Positions 47,001 to 57,434 of a stretch of DNA of 64,000 nt are shown in pieces; within the stretch, counting starts at the first letter, position 1, and every line of letters begins with the position of its first letter. The stretch is taken from the NCBI GenBank assembly GCA_022836615.1, contig MU405234.1, positions 124,001 through 188,000 of the forward strand, written 5' to 3'. The notes beneath the pieces are model-generated. The model saw nothing but the letters and a program-made list of their open reading frames with translations, was not told where the DNA came from and ran no database searches. Origin of the DNA: Annulohypoxylon bovei var. microspora. Taxonomy: Eukaryota > Ascomycota > Sordariomycetes > Xylariales > Hypoxylaceae. A program made the translations under genes and the position numbers.

Positions 47001-47358
47001 CACAAAAGTCCTCCAAAATATGCATACAGATTTTATATATATTTTTCTAACCCAAGCACTATGCCTAACAAGAGGCAGTAATGTATCTTATCAAGTATGT
47101 AGTCTCCTCCCTGTCACGATGCTATAATGCTATGCAAATGCCATGAGTCCCGGATTGATTTGAACCCCGGCGCCAATCCCGAGGATATTCAATGCGCCTA
47201 AGTTGCCTTTTCTCCTGTTCGTTCATTCGGTTGCCCGTATTTTCTTCTTCTCTTCACTCTTCTCCCCCCCTTGTGATAATCCAATCTAACCCACCTCGAA
47301 GAATAATCATATACCACGAAGTCAAGACATTTGCTTTCATACGTAGGTAATCAACTCC
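41045..47358. other. About 6.3 kb intergenic, no gene recognised
   Basis: Lies upstream of the minus-strand disordered protein and downstream of the minus-strand LCAT-like gene. ORFs up to 152 codons (41142-41600) have no recognisable domains and sit in what should be promoter or leader. Simple repeats include ATGGT units near 42105-42127, AAGGT units near 42360-42375 and a TAGG run at 46892-46917. Nothing else supportable was seen. Confidence 0.5.
46892..46917. repeat. TAGG microsatellite ending in CCTAGG palindrome
   Basis: About five to six consecutive GTAG units that run into GGTACCTAGG, joining the microsatellite to the window-wide CCTAGG motif. Confidence 0.8.
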
Positions 47359-49899
47359 TCAGGACAACGCCCCCAACCCAATGCCCTTCCTCCTCCCCCT
47401 CGCTACAGCAAGTAGCGCCCTCCCCACTGCCTCCAAATCTCCTAACAACGTAATGTGCCCCCTATCCGTACTTACCCTCCCATCCCTTGCCAATTCGTAG
47501 CCTTCGGGCAACATCGCCTCTCGAGCCAGCACCACGCCATCCCCGCTGCGGAATACGAGGTCGTCGTATGCATCCGCGCACGAGATCACCTCGCGGGACG
47601 CCACGCTGACAGCCCACACCGTTGGCACCTCCTTGCCGTAGATGACGGCGAGCGGGGGATACTTATTAGCCATCGTGTGTTCGGGACGGTGCTTCGTCTC
47701 CTCGCGGAACTGTTTCGTTTCGGCTAGCGTGCGGGCTAGGTATGTGAAGTTGGCAGAACGCGATCCCGCGTCAGGATTGGGCTGCTGCTGGGAGTCGCCC
47801 TGGAGGGTGCCCATCTGTGGTGCTAGGGTCTTGTCGGCCACGACATCGGCTTTGCGCGCGGCTTCAGCGACGACGTTGCGCGTGGGGGGCCGGGACTCGC
47901 TGGCCGCGCTGTTTCCCCGACTGCGCAGCGGCGCGGGGAGTCTCTCGGATAGTTCGCGGAGGGAATTCAAAGCGCTGGAGCGAGACTTAGAGGAAGGTAA
48001 GCAGGGCTCGATACATGGGCTCCAGCAGTACTTGACCCACTCCTGGGGGTCGTAGAAGTCGACCGGGTACTGCTCCCCCGTGTGCTTGTTTATGAAGCAG
48101 AAGCCGTCTTCCGGCAGGAATGTAAAGGTTGTTCTCAGCGAGAAGTGGACCTGTGCCGTGAGAACCTTCTCGTTGAAGAGCACGGCATCGCCGTTTCGGA
48201 TCGGTCCTAGGATGTTTATGCACCGTTGTGGAGTACCTGCGTATGTCACTCCCGAGAACAGGTCCGGTCGTTGATTCACGGCGTGGCGTGTAATGAGACC
48301 TCCAAGGCTATGGGCGATGACCATAGCCCCCCTGTCTTCCAGTGAACCCTTTCCTTGGTTTGAGGGTAGTTGTTCAAGAAACTTGACAAGTCTACGTGAG
48401 AGTAGGTGAGGACTCAGCCGCCAGTCATAACCATAATCCCACACCCTGAGCTTTCCCGTTCTAGCATTCTCACATTCTCTTAGCCTTTTGAACAGGCGTT
48501 TCGAAATATCGACGGGCCCAATGTTTTTAAGCATTCCAGAAGCATAGATGGTTTCCTCCATCCTCTCCTCGTCCTCGGGATCCAAGCCTACTTCTAGATT
48601 GGCTTTTCGAATGTTCAACCCGAGCTTCACAGGTACCCAAACTTGACGATTAGTTTTCGTAGATCTTAACACGGAGCCGCGGTATCCACCCATGATGACG
48701 ATATCGCCTGTTAATAATTCCAAGGCGCGGTCGAGATCCGACAAATTATCATCCTTCGGTGTCGACGGACCAGTTTCGAATATGGTTGAGGCACGCATTA
48801 CTCCCGACAGAGATGAGTCTGACTGGTCAGGGCCTAGCGAGTTTTTCTTCAGTGGTGCTGGAATAATATTTGGCAGTTGAGGTAGCTTGAAAGTTGGTCT
48901 ATCCCAACTGTCTGTAATAGCTTTGAGTCTACTATTTTTCTGCTCTCGAATATCGTGCCATCTATCATCGTCACCAAGAGAGGATACTCTAGATAGTGAG
49001 TGATAAAGCATAGATTCGTCAGATGTAGATCTCCTTATTGCCCGAGGTCGGTTTGGTGGTCGAGGCAACGCAGAACCCTCGGCACTAGGGATGGGCAATG
49101 CTATGAGCGATTGCCTGTTTGCTGACTGTAGTTTGCTCCTAGAACTTGGACTTGGCGTGTCGACAAGGAATGATGTAAACTGCTTTGGTTCAGATACACC
49201 ATCATTTGAGAGGGGAGGAGTCTTTTTCACATCCGGACCTGGACTCTTTACCGAGGACGGTCCCGAGAAGAACGACTGCAAAGAAATTGACGGCATGGAA
49301 GGCATGGAAGGCATAGATGGTAGCGCTTCTCTTAATCTCTTTAACGTATCAGCTCCGCCAGACGACGACCGGCGATGGGTATCCTGGCCGAACACTGCCG
49401 ATAAGGTTGGCTTTGGACTACCTGACTCGTTCTGCACAACCATCTGCTTCGGTCCTGACTGCCATGGTGACGGAAACCTGTACGTTGGCGAATGGCTCGA
49501 AGGGAGTTGACCCAATGAATGGCCCCTGGCTTGGCGTGTTGATGCCTTGTTCATAGTTGTTTGGCATAGCGTTTCGCTTGACTGGCCCATTACCGGCGAA
49601 GGCTCCGGATCTGGTGTCGCGGTTCCCTCGATCACACTGAATAGACCTCCGCCTGGTAAACGTTCTAGCGCTGCCGCTTTCTCAGCTGCAGGTGTCCTCG
49701 GCAGCGTGAGCCTCGTCGCCACAGGGCTCAATGCCGGCTGTATAATAGACTGAGCATCATCCTGATCAATATACAACTGCTCTTCGTCTGCTGCACCGTC
49801 AGACGTTGGCGACGGCTCTCCATCCGAAACTACCACACTGGGTGGCTCAAGGATGCTTGGCAGGGGCACCCCCCGAGGTCGCGTACATATGCTCGCCAT
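47359..49899 (-). CDS. LCAT/phospholipase-like alpha/beta hydrolase
   Basis: Single-exon gene for 846 residues. The real start is the ATG at 49899 (MASICTRPRGVPLP). The N-terminal about 380 residues are Ser/Pro-rich and disordered, with an SMP tripeptide repeat (LPSMPSMPSMPSIS). The hydrolase part starts near LLTGDIVIMGGYRGSVLR and continues through WDYGYDWRLSPHLLSRRL to the nucleophile elbow MVIAHSLGGLITRH with Ser531. It then continues via GVTYAGTPQRCINILGP, a pattern of the lecithin:cholesterol acyltransferase superfamily. The C-terminal about 170 residues contain HTMANKYPPLAVIYGKEVPT and SGDGVVLAREAMLPEGY, which likely bring the Asp and His (HITLLGD) of the triad. No signal peptide or membrane segment is visible, so a cytosolic or peripheral role is suggested. 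The substrate is unknown. Confidence 0.88.
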   Translation of the reverse strand: MASICTRPRGVPLPSILEPPSVVVSDGEPSPTSDGAADEEQLYIDQDDAQSIIQPALSPVATRLTLPRTPAAEKAAALERLPGGGLFSVIEGTATPDPEPSPVMGQSSETLCQTTMNKASTRQARGHSLGQLPSSHSPTYRFPSPWQSGPKQMVVQNESGSPKPTLSAVFGQDTHRRSSSGGADTLKRLREALPSMPSMPSMPSISLQSFFSGPSSVKSPGPDVKKTPPLSNDGVSEPKQFTSFLVDTPSPSSRSKLQSANRQSLIALPIPSAEGSALPRPPNRPRAIRRSTSDESMLYHSLSRVSSLGDDDRWHDIREQKNSRLKAITDSWDRPTFKLPQLPNIIPAPLKKNSLGPDQSDSSLSGVMRASTIFETGPSTPKDDNLSDLDRALELLTGDIVIMGGYRGSVLRSTKTNRQVWVPVKLGLNIRKANLEVGLDPEDEERMEETIYASGMLKNIGPVDISKRLFKRLRECENARTGKLRVWDYGYDWRLSPHLLSRRLVKFLEQLPSNQGKGSLEDRGAMVIAHSLGGLITRHAVNQRPDLFSGVTYAGTPQRCINILGPIRNGDAVLFNEKVLTAQVHFSLRTTFTFLPEDGFCFINKHTGEQYPVDFYDPQEWVKYCWSPCIEPCLPSSKSRSSALNSLRELSERLPAPLRSRGNSAASESRPPTRNVVAEAARKADVVADKTLAPQMGTLQGDSQQQPNPDAGSRSANFTYLARTLAETKQFREETKHRPEHTMANKYPPLAVIYGKEVPTVWAVSVASREVISCADAYDDLVFRSGDGVVLAREAMLPEGYELARDGRVSTDRGHITLLGDLEAVGRALLAVARGRRKGIGLGALS

Positions 49900-51358
49900 A
49901 CTGTCCAATCAAGTAAGTCGATGTCATTGAATGTTGAGGTTTTCAGTTAAGTTTGAATTGTCCGCCCGACCACTGTTGACAAAAACCTCTTGGCAGTGCA
50001 TCTGGTAAGAAATGAGAATTAATAGTCTCCGGAAGAGGTGAGATCGCAAATCGGAAGCGCCGGGGGGGCAATTATTAAGACTTTCATATGAATGCAATTA
50101 GTTTAAATAGCTGAGCTTGTGACTCGGTAACTTTGGAACTATTTGGGGACAGGCGATAGAGAGAGACCGACGCTAGTTATGGGTAGAAGTGGGTTTATCA
50201 TATGTAATTCATCGGCGCTATGGAAGATGATAGCGATGGATGGCATGTAGATAGGTTGTCGAGTTGTCTCTGCTTTAGGCCTTTGTTGAGATTGGAACGA
50301 ACCGGACTTGGTTATCATTGAATACCTACCTTACATACCGTGGACCTAGGTACCTTACGTTAGGCAACACAATAAGGCAACATAATGATTGACTGATTGA
50401 CCCAACTTACATATGTAGGTTGAATTGAAGAAAAATGATTTGAGGAAATCTTAGAGAGACCGCAGGTCTGGACCCATCTAACTTACAAACTAGGTTCATT
50501 CCTGTATGTATCTGCCACAGTCTGCCACTAATTATAACTTTATCAATATAGCGATATACATATTCTAGTTGGAAGCCACGTACTACAAGCATGGTCTCTT
50601 TGCAGACACGTACTTTCCTGCTGAAAATCCATGCCCGCCCGATCACTCCCTTCTTTAACCGGACCATCCCACCGTTCGGGAGTAGCTGTTCTACGTTCGG
50701 CAGAAGGAAGCGGCGGGTAAGTGTGACCTGGGAAGTTCGTCAAGTTTTTATGGACATTTGCGATAGAAGAGGAAATGCTACCGGCGAACCGGGGCGGTGT
50801 AAAACCCGTTAAAAGTATGACGAGTTGGCTAGCTGTGTTAGATAGGGATTTGATTGACCTCATGCAACCTAATTGCACGTTTCGTATGTATTGCATAATA
50901 TACATGGGTTTTTCTTTCTTTCTCTTTTCGTATGGATTGCCTTGCAATAAACAGTTATATCATACTGGAATTGTTGGGTAAAATCTATTACTACCTACCT
51001 ACTGTAGAGAAGCGGTTGAAAAATGATACCAAAATGATCAATGAGATTTTGGACCCAGCAAGCTCAGACACAGCCGCTTAGATGGATCGGCCTATTCTAT
51101 TGAACGCCATTGGCTGACAAATGCACGTTGACGAAATCCATCTTCACTAGGCCGGGATGTTAGGTTGACCGCTACTGCAAGACGCACACTCTCAGCTCCC
51201 GCCCCAAACTACCTTCCTCCCATTTTTATCCAATCAGTGAGCAGCATTTGGAATTTATTTATTTCGTATTCGGAATATCTTGTTAGTAACACATGTGCCA
51301 TGCCATGAGCAGAGATTGATAGTAGTGATTCTTGATTAGAAACCCCTCAAAATGCAAC
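49900..51358. other. Intergenic region upstream of the LCAT-like gene
   Basis: About 1.46 kb between the start of the LCAT-like gene and the stop of the GST gene, both on the minus strand. It should contain the LCAT-like promoter and the GST 3' UTR. Short ORFs only. Confidence 0.5.
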
Positions 51359-52202
51359 TTATGCCGGGAATTGAATACCTAGACTTGAATCAATTTCCTT
51401 AACCTTTTCAACCGACTTCTTATACCCGGGATGCGCTTCGAGTCTGTCAATGTACGCAAACAGCTTGGGGAACAATTTCTTGGGGCCGCCCGCCTCCCAC
51501 GTTCCGAATGTCTCAAACTTATCCTTGGCCGCAATCAATGCGAAGCTGATAAGCACATCCGCGGACGTAAGATCCGGTCCGCACAGGTAATCGCCTCCCG
51601 ATGTCTCCAATCGCTGTTCTAGGAATCCTAGCTGAGCCTTTGCATTCGGAAGGACAAGGCGGCTGAAGAGCTGGTTGACGATGAAGGATGTTATCGGACG
51701 GATGAAGAACGGAATCTGAGGACTCTTAAGTGCCCCTAATACCATTGCCATGACGAGCATCGACATCAGAGAACCCTCAACGTAATGCAGGAAGTATTGC
51801 CATCGCATCCACTGCTCAGTTTCGCCGCCGACCTTTCCTTCCTGGCCGTCCTTCCATCGTTTAGGCATCATCGTGGTTCCTTGACCAAAGTGCTCACTCA
51901 GGTATTGAACTATGAATCCACTTTCGGCCAAAACCATTGGCTCCGTAGACCCCGGAGGTGTGATAGAGATCACAGGTGACTTGCCTAGCGGATGGATCTT
52001 CTTCAGCTCCGGCGGGGCCAGCAGGTTGACCCGATGAAATGTTTCAAGCTCATAGGGTACCTTGAGTTCTTCAAGAAGCCAAAGGATGTTTTGAGCACGA
52101 GACTGCTCTAGCCTGTTCGATTGTTAAAGTTAGGTAATTATGATGATGGGCATTACGAGCGTACCAGTAGAGCTTAATCTTTGACTGTTCTTCAGAAGCC
52201 AT
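51359..52202 (-). CDS. Glutathione S-transferase, Gtt1 type
   Basis: Conjugates glutathione to electrophiles; Gtt1-class enzymes are stress-inducible and membrane-associated in yeast. Exons 52202-52165 and 52112-51359 joined across a 52-bp intron (52113-52164) give 263 residues. The thioredoxin-like N-terminal domain shows IKLYWLEQSRAQNILWLLEE, then the glutathione-contacting region PPELKKIHPLGKSPVI and LAESGFIVQYL. The helical C-terminal domain has the Gtt1 mark FLHYVEGSL and the N-capping segment GPDLTSADVLISFAL. A hydrophobic stretch (SMLVMAMVLGAL and FFIRPITSFIV) may contact membranes. A plain ORF reading loses the first about 60 residues. It is divergent from the complex I subunit gene. 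Confidence 0.95.
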
Positions 52203-53039
52203 AGTTAATGATGCGCGAATGATGGTATACTGAGAAATGAGATACTGTGCTGCGGAGAAGACTAAGTAGCAATATTGAAGCTCGTGGAGATAAAAGGTCT
52301 ATTCACTCGTCCAAACTGAGTTGGGAGAGTTCAATGCTGTAGACTAAAATATTACTAGGACAGTGATCCCTAAAATCCGAAGGATTTATGTAATTGATAC
52401 CTTTGAAGATAGTCCTAATTTTTTTTTGAACCTTGTCAAACCTTTTTAAACCTTTCGTATCTTGGTCTATAAAGAGCTACTTAGTTGCCGAGGTATCACT
52501 ATGTCGCACTAAAACATTGTGGATTTTTGAAATACATCATAGATGTTTCTAGGCCGCTAGGAAACATCAAGATTGTGAGAGTGCATAGCCAAGAGGTATC
52601 GTGAAATTACCTATGTATGTTGGTAGCTCAGCCAGGGCTATCTAGTATATCGTTCGATTAGACCTTAAAATATAATTATCATCAGATTATAAGTCATAGT
52701 ACCTAAGTAGAGGTGACTTGATTTATGTACATACGTACGTCGTAGGTATGCAAGTCATGATTAAGTAAGAGATCTCAATTGATGCACCAATTTACTTACG
52801 TCAGCGACAGATCTCGAGTCCAATTCTTGATTATGTAACATATATCAGCGAATTAAGTACCTAGGTACCTAGCCATAGTGTGGCTGAACACCCCCACGTT
52901 GTAAAGCCTCAGTCCATCCAAGTCGTCTACAGTTAATTGAAGCTACCGGAATCATTCGTGATTAACTAGAAGATCGCTTGACACTAACCATCTAAACAAC
53001 CTCTCACAAAGTACGCGGTGATTGCCAATCTCTGTCAAG
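52203..53039. promoter_or_regulatory. Divergent upstream region of GST and complex I subunit genes
   Basis: 837 bp between the two starts, AT-rich, with a CCTAGGTACCTAG tract near 52859-52871. No gene seen. Confidence 0.5.
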
Positions 53040-53517
53040 ATGGCTGGCGCAGAGCACTACCGTAAGTCTGCTCCCGAAATCCCGATTGCGACAATTGGCA
53101 AGCGAGAAAGCTAACACAATGGTGACAGGCATGGCATTGGACCCAGCTATCCAGAAGCTGGCGAGTACGTTTACCTGACTTCTCTTTCTTGTCGCAAGCA
53201 GCTACCACGCGGAAACGAACGACATTGAGGAACTCCAGGAGATAGAATGTCGCTGACTTGTATCCGCAATAGCAATGTCCTCGAACCGTCACAAATACTT
53301 CCGATGGACTCCGAGAACTGCTCGCCTCACAGTCGTTTACGCTGTCATCGTACCCGTCATCCTCGGGACCATCGCATACAATACAGATGTAAGTAATATG
53401 ATATGCCGCTGACTTAGGGGATAGTTGCAGAAAGGGCCACTGACACAAATCTTCAACGTATAGGGGAAGTGGGATATCCGAGCGAAGAGGAAGGGAGACT
53501 TGGTCAGCGAATACTGA
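53040..53517 (+). CDS. NADH:ubiquinone oxidoreductase subunit NDUFB4/B15-like
   Basis: Small accessory subunit of mitochondrial complex I in the inner membrane. It is split into four tiny exons (53040-53061, 53129-53164, 53273-53388, 53464-53517), so no useful single ORF shows it. The spliced product has 75 residues: MAGAEHYRMALDPAIQKLA, then NRHKYFRWTPRTARLT, one membrane segment (VVYAVIVPVILGTIAY), then the positively charged tail WDIRAKRKGDLVSEY. The FRWTPRTA motif followed by one transmembrane helix and a KRKGD tail is the B15/NDUFB4 pattern of fungi. All three introns have GT-AG borders and keep frame, which together with the family match makes the model strong. An opposite-strand ORF of 178 residues over the same DNA is a shadow. 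Confidence 0.92.
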
Positions 53518-54610
53518 GAACAATCTCGAGATGGGAAAACCATGAATGGCTGTACATAAGATTATGCACACTGCACCAATTAAACAAGAATTTTGGCCAA
53601 CACTCTTTGGTACCTGCTGCCCACAAGTTCACAAGCCATAGATAAAGTGTACCTATGGTTTATATGTCTCAAAGGATGACAGCTTGAGTTGGTTTAACAG
53701 CTTATATTCATATTCCCAGTTTAACAGTGTTTAGATTATTTCACCATGATCGGCCTTTACCTTAATCCTTTACATTTTGAGATTAGACAGTAAGTTTTTG
53801 GTGAATGTTAATTGATGTTGAGATGCGTATAAAGGAGAGTCGTCCCTAAAAGAAAGATAGTTTACTTCCTGTAGTTATCTCTAAACCCCGAATCAATAAA
53901 GTCATGGCCTGTGCTCTCGTGCAAGCTCCTTGAGTATTCTATTCGTGGAAATGTCATAATATAAGACCGAAGCTTACATGCCTTTTAAAGATATAGGAGC
54001 CTCGATCATTCCTCAGGTCCCTTCCTTTGGGTCGGTAGAATAAAACGAATTCCATATAACTATCCTCTACAAATATAGTAGAAAACTCGTATATAACACA
54101 GATTTCCTCATAATAAGTAGATATTTAGTTAGGATAAAGCTGAGAGAACTTCTATTAAAAGAATTGTAGCCAATTTTGATAACCTAAAAATCCATGCAAC
54201 CTAACCGCCAAAATCCCAATGCAGAGTCCGAATAATGCATATTACAAATAGGAAAACGCGGAAACAAAATGCACATAATTTTTAGGGGTATCTATAATGC
54301 AGTGTTTTCCCTCGTTGAATACTTACGATAGCATCCGGGTATCGATTTTTTTCTGGTATTTCAGCCCAGTCAGGCGATCTGGTTCCGAGTCAAGTTAGTA
54401 AATATTATAGAACTAATCACTAACAGACGACTACCAAGGTACGTTTTGTAAGGTTAAAATTGATAACTCACTTTGTTATTTGTCCACATGAAAGCGTCTA
54501 TACCATACTTCGTTTCTTTCACCATCAGGTACAATTGGTTCCACATCGATCATCATGTAGCAGGACACATCATAATCCTGCCACATCATCATGTGTACCA
54601 CCATCAAGGG
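53518..54610. other. AT-rich intergenic region between the complex I subunit and SAP18
   Basis: About 1.1 kb between convergent 3' ends, strongly AT-rich from about 53650 to 54450. Nothing recognisable. Confidence 0.5.
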
Positions 54611-55379
54611 TTAATATCGTCTCCCTCCCCTACCACGCCCAGCTGGCGGCGGGTCAGGTAATCGCTCTCCCCTTCTCCATTCGCCTGTCGGTATGCTACC
54701 GCGGTTGAACCCATCATACCCTCTCCCGCTATTTCTCGGTCTCGCAGGCCGATCATTCTCCCCTTCCCCGAACGAAATACTATGCGGACGGCCCATAACA
54801 ACTCTCGACTCGCTAGGTCCGGTGCTTCGTCCGCTCCTTGCGCTTGACACCGGAGCAACGGCCCCATTGGGTAGCGGAGGGAGGACGGCGCAGGATATGA
54901 AGTCACCGACGACGAACCTGGCATCCGTCAAAGTCTTCTCGCCATCGGCCTCGGGCTCCTTCTCGGCCTCGACGTCATCGGGATCTAGGCCTCGACTTCC
55001 ATCACCTATTATCACGCTGCCCATATCCTTGACGGCGTAGCGTGCTGTCGTGTGACTCGCAGCGTTATTGCGAGTGTCGGGGAAGATGAGGCGGAAGGCG
55101 ACACGAGTGCCTACAGCCGGGTCGGGAAGTAGGTGCGGTTTCGCGGCGGCAATGTTGTAGACGAGCTCCGTCAAGGAAACATCAGGCCAAGCGTGGATGG
55201 TTATATGCGGTGGGAACGGTCCATTGGTAAACTCGTCTGGTCTAGAGTGGCATTTGAATGAGCTACAAACGATCCCTATAATGATTTAGGAAGTCCTTTT
55301 TATAATTCTCTTACCTATGAAATGCGCCTGTTCGATAGAAGAGCCGTAACATAAACGGCGGTGTTGTGTGACGGTCCAT
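54611..55379 (-). CDS. SAP18: Sin3-associated polypeptide SAP18 homologue
   Basis: Ubiquitin-fold protein that in animals belongs to Sin3 histone deacetylase and the ASAP/PSAP splicing-linked complexes. Exons 55379-55315 and 55241-54611 joined across intron 55242-55314 give 231 residues. The SAP18 core is complete: PPFMLRLFYRTGAFHRPDEF (restored by splicing), HITIHAWPDVSLTELVYNIA, GTRVAFRLIFPDTRN, then RYAVKDMGSVIIGDG, KTLTDARFVVGDFISCAVLP. After about residue 150 an Arg/Gly/Pro-rich tail follows (GRGRGGRRY at the end), an RGG-like RNA-binding extension seen in fungal homologues. It is divergent from PRP18; both products are linked to nuclear RNA processing, but that coupling is inference. 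Confidence 0.93.
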
Positions 55380-56047
55380 GGTGATGTATCACTTGTCTCA
55401 GCTGTAACCCTAGGAACCTCGGAAGCACACCTTCGAAGGGACGACCCGATCTTCAGTCTCAATTCATGTTGTTGCTACGGAAAGAGTTGACTAAAAAGGA
55501 TTGAAGTATTAATATATCAGGGGCTTAATTTAGATCTTCGATTGTTGATTGTTGAGCCTTCCGAACCGTGGTAAGGAGGCCTAAGTTTTTGAGCAGGCGA
55601 AGGCGCGAGCTCGGGAAGCTTCAACGATAAGATTTAATACAATCAAACAACCTCTAGGGGCACTTAAATAAAGTTTCGGGTCCCACCCATCAATACCACC
55701 TCCAATACCCCTAGTAGCCCTAGGTTGTTTAGCGGCTTTTACAGTTGTTAGGAGTGATGTAATTGGGTGGCATGTCGGTGTTTCCCGTCATGAATTCACC
55801 GACTTTGGTACTAATCGATAACTACCCGCCTCTGTTTTCTGCCTTTGCAATTCGTTAATTGAATCTTGCGACTCGTCGTCTCATCATTCGCAATACACAT
55901 CAATCACCACGAATTCAAACATCCAATCGAGCAACCACAATTACCTCGAGGGCTAGGACCCAAGGACATACGGATACCATCTTGATTCACCTCTTATAAA
56001 CCAAACGCTAGGCTCAACGTTCTACAAAGAACAACACATCCGCGACC
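55380..56047. promoter_or_regulatory. Divergent upstream region of SAP18 and PRP18
   Basis: 668 bp between the two start codons. No further gene; both promoters should be within it. Confidence 0.5.
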
Positions 56048-57118
56048 ATGGACTTCGCAGCCCTCATGTCCAAGGAGCTCGCCAAAGCGACGCCCAAACC
56101 CACCGACGACTCATCATCCGCCCCCTCGAAAAAATACCTCCGGCGCTCCGAGGCCGAAGCCCAGCGCGAAGCGGCCTACCGCGCGGAGCAAAAAGCGCTC
56201 GAAGAAAAACGAGCCGCCAAGGCGACCGAGAAGCGCAAGCGCGAGGAAGAGGCGGTCGAAGAGGCCCGGGTGCGGGAAGACAAGCGGCGGCGGCTCGAAG
56301 AAGAGACGCGGCGGCGGCGCGAGGAGCAGGCCGCAGAGGAAGAGCGGCTGCGCAGGAAGCGGCTCGGGCTGCCCGAGCTGCCGAAGGACGATGGCAATAG
56401 CGGTCGTGAAGGAAGCGCGGACGCGGACGGCGAGGAGGACGTGCCGGACGAGGAGCTGGTGGCGAGGCTGCGCGGGCTGGGACACCCGGCGACGCTGTTC
56501 GGGGAGACGCACCGCGCGCGGCTGCGGCGGTACCGCAAGCTGACGACGGTGGTGACGGCGGGCCCGATCCCGACGACGCTGCGGCTCGTCGACGAGCGGG
56601 ACATGAAGATCTCCGACGCGATCCCCCAGGACAAGCCCGGGCGCGCGTACCTGTTCCGCCAGCTGGCCTCGTACTTCACCATGGTGCTGCGGGAGTGGGA
56701 GGTTGCTCTCGCGCGCGAGGAGGGGTCCCGCGACACCTTCGCCGGAAAGGCGGCCGTCAACGCCATGGTGTCTAGCCGCGAGAACATGGTTCCCCTGTTC
56801 CGGAAATTCGAGAAGGGCGAGCTGGACGACGATGTCCTGAAGCCCGTCGTCGAGATCGTGAAGGCGGCCCAGGAACGGCGCTACGTCGATGCCAACGACG
56901 GGTATCTGCGATTGAGCATTGGTAAGGCGGCGTGGCCTATTGGAGTCACCATGGTGGGTATCCACGAACGTAGCGCGCGTGAGAAACTCCACGATGGCGA
57001 GAGGGGGCATATCATGAGTGACGAGGTCACGAGGAAGTATTTGCAGAGCATCAAGAGGTGTCTTACTTTCGCGCAGGTACGCTGGCCTCCCGAAGATATT
57101 AGACAGCTGATGGGATAA
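56048..57118 (+). CDS. PRP18: Pre-mRNA-splicing factor Prp18
   Basis: Second-step splicing factor that joins with Slu7 and U5 snRNP to position the 3' splice site. Single exon, 356 residues. The N-terminus MDFAALMSKELAKA is typical. Residues about 35-110 form a highly charged Glu/Arg/Lys coiled coil. The SFM/PRP4-like motif is at DEELVARLRGLGHPATLFGE (about 137-156). The conserved Prp18 helical domain covers about 200-345, including YFTMVLREWEVALA, SRENMVPLFRKFEKGEL and the flexible loop YVDANDGYLRLSIGKAAWPIG. The first about 800 bp are far more GC-rich than the last 250 bp or any flanking gene. Two large opposite-strand ORFs (344 and 203 residues) are by-products of that GC bias. Confidence 0.96.
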   Translation: MDFAALMSKELAKATPKPTDDSSSAPSKKYLRRSEAEAQREAAYRAEQKALEEKRAAKATEKRKREEEAVEEARVREDKRRRLEEETRRRREEQAAEEERLRRKRLGLPELPKDDGNSGREGSADADGEEDVPDEELVARLRGLGHPATLFGETHRARLRRYRKLTTVVTAGPIPTTLRLVDERDMKISDAIPQDKPGRAYLFRQLASYFTMVLREWEVALAREEGSRDTFAGKAAVNAMVSSRENMVPLFRKFEKGELDDDVLKPVVEIVKAAQERRYVDANDGYLRLSIGKAAWPIGVTMVGIHERSAREKLHDGERGHIMSDEVTRKYLQSIKRCLTFAQVRWPPEDIRQLMG

Positions 57119-57434
57119 TTTGGGAGAATAGAACTTAAGTTTGTCCATAAACTACTTCGCAATGGGTATTCGTGAATTTCATGCCCCCTAGAAAAAATCT
57201 AGCCATTTAGTCATAAGCTCCTACAGTTTTCTGCAAAGGTTCCAATGCGATGCCCGTGACTCCTTATCCTAACAACTCCTAAGGACCACTCTGCTTTCAT
57301 TTCATAATGCATGTGTCGCCCCAGTCCATCTTTTCTAATTGCAGTCCATCAGCCAAGCCGATATCCTCCAGTAAATTATTTATGTTTATCTCACTCTTCC
57401 TTTGAGCCTCGTTGTCCCCACTCAGCAATGATTC
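57119..57434. other. Short intergenic region between convergent PRP18 and CSN1
   Basis: 316 bp carrying both 3' ends. Nothing else seen. Confidence 0.6.

Noticed and set aside
53035..53571. 178-residue minus-strand ORF
   Set aside because: Lies over the four-exon complex I subunit on the other strand; cysteine-rich composition comes from antisense reading.
56114..57148. 344-residue minus-strand ORF and the 203-residue ORF 56176-56787
   Set aside because: Both are antisense to PRP18 in its GC-rich part, with low-complexity Arg/Ser/Leu/Pro composition; shadows of the real gene.
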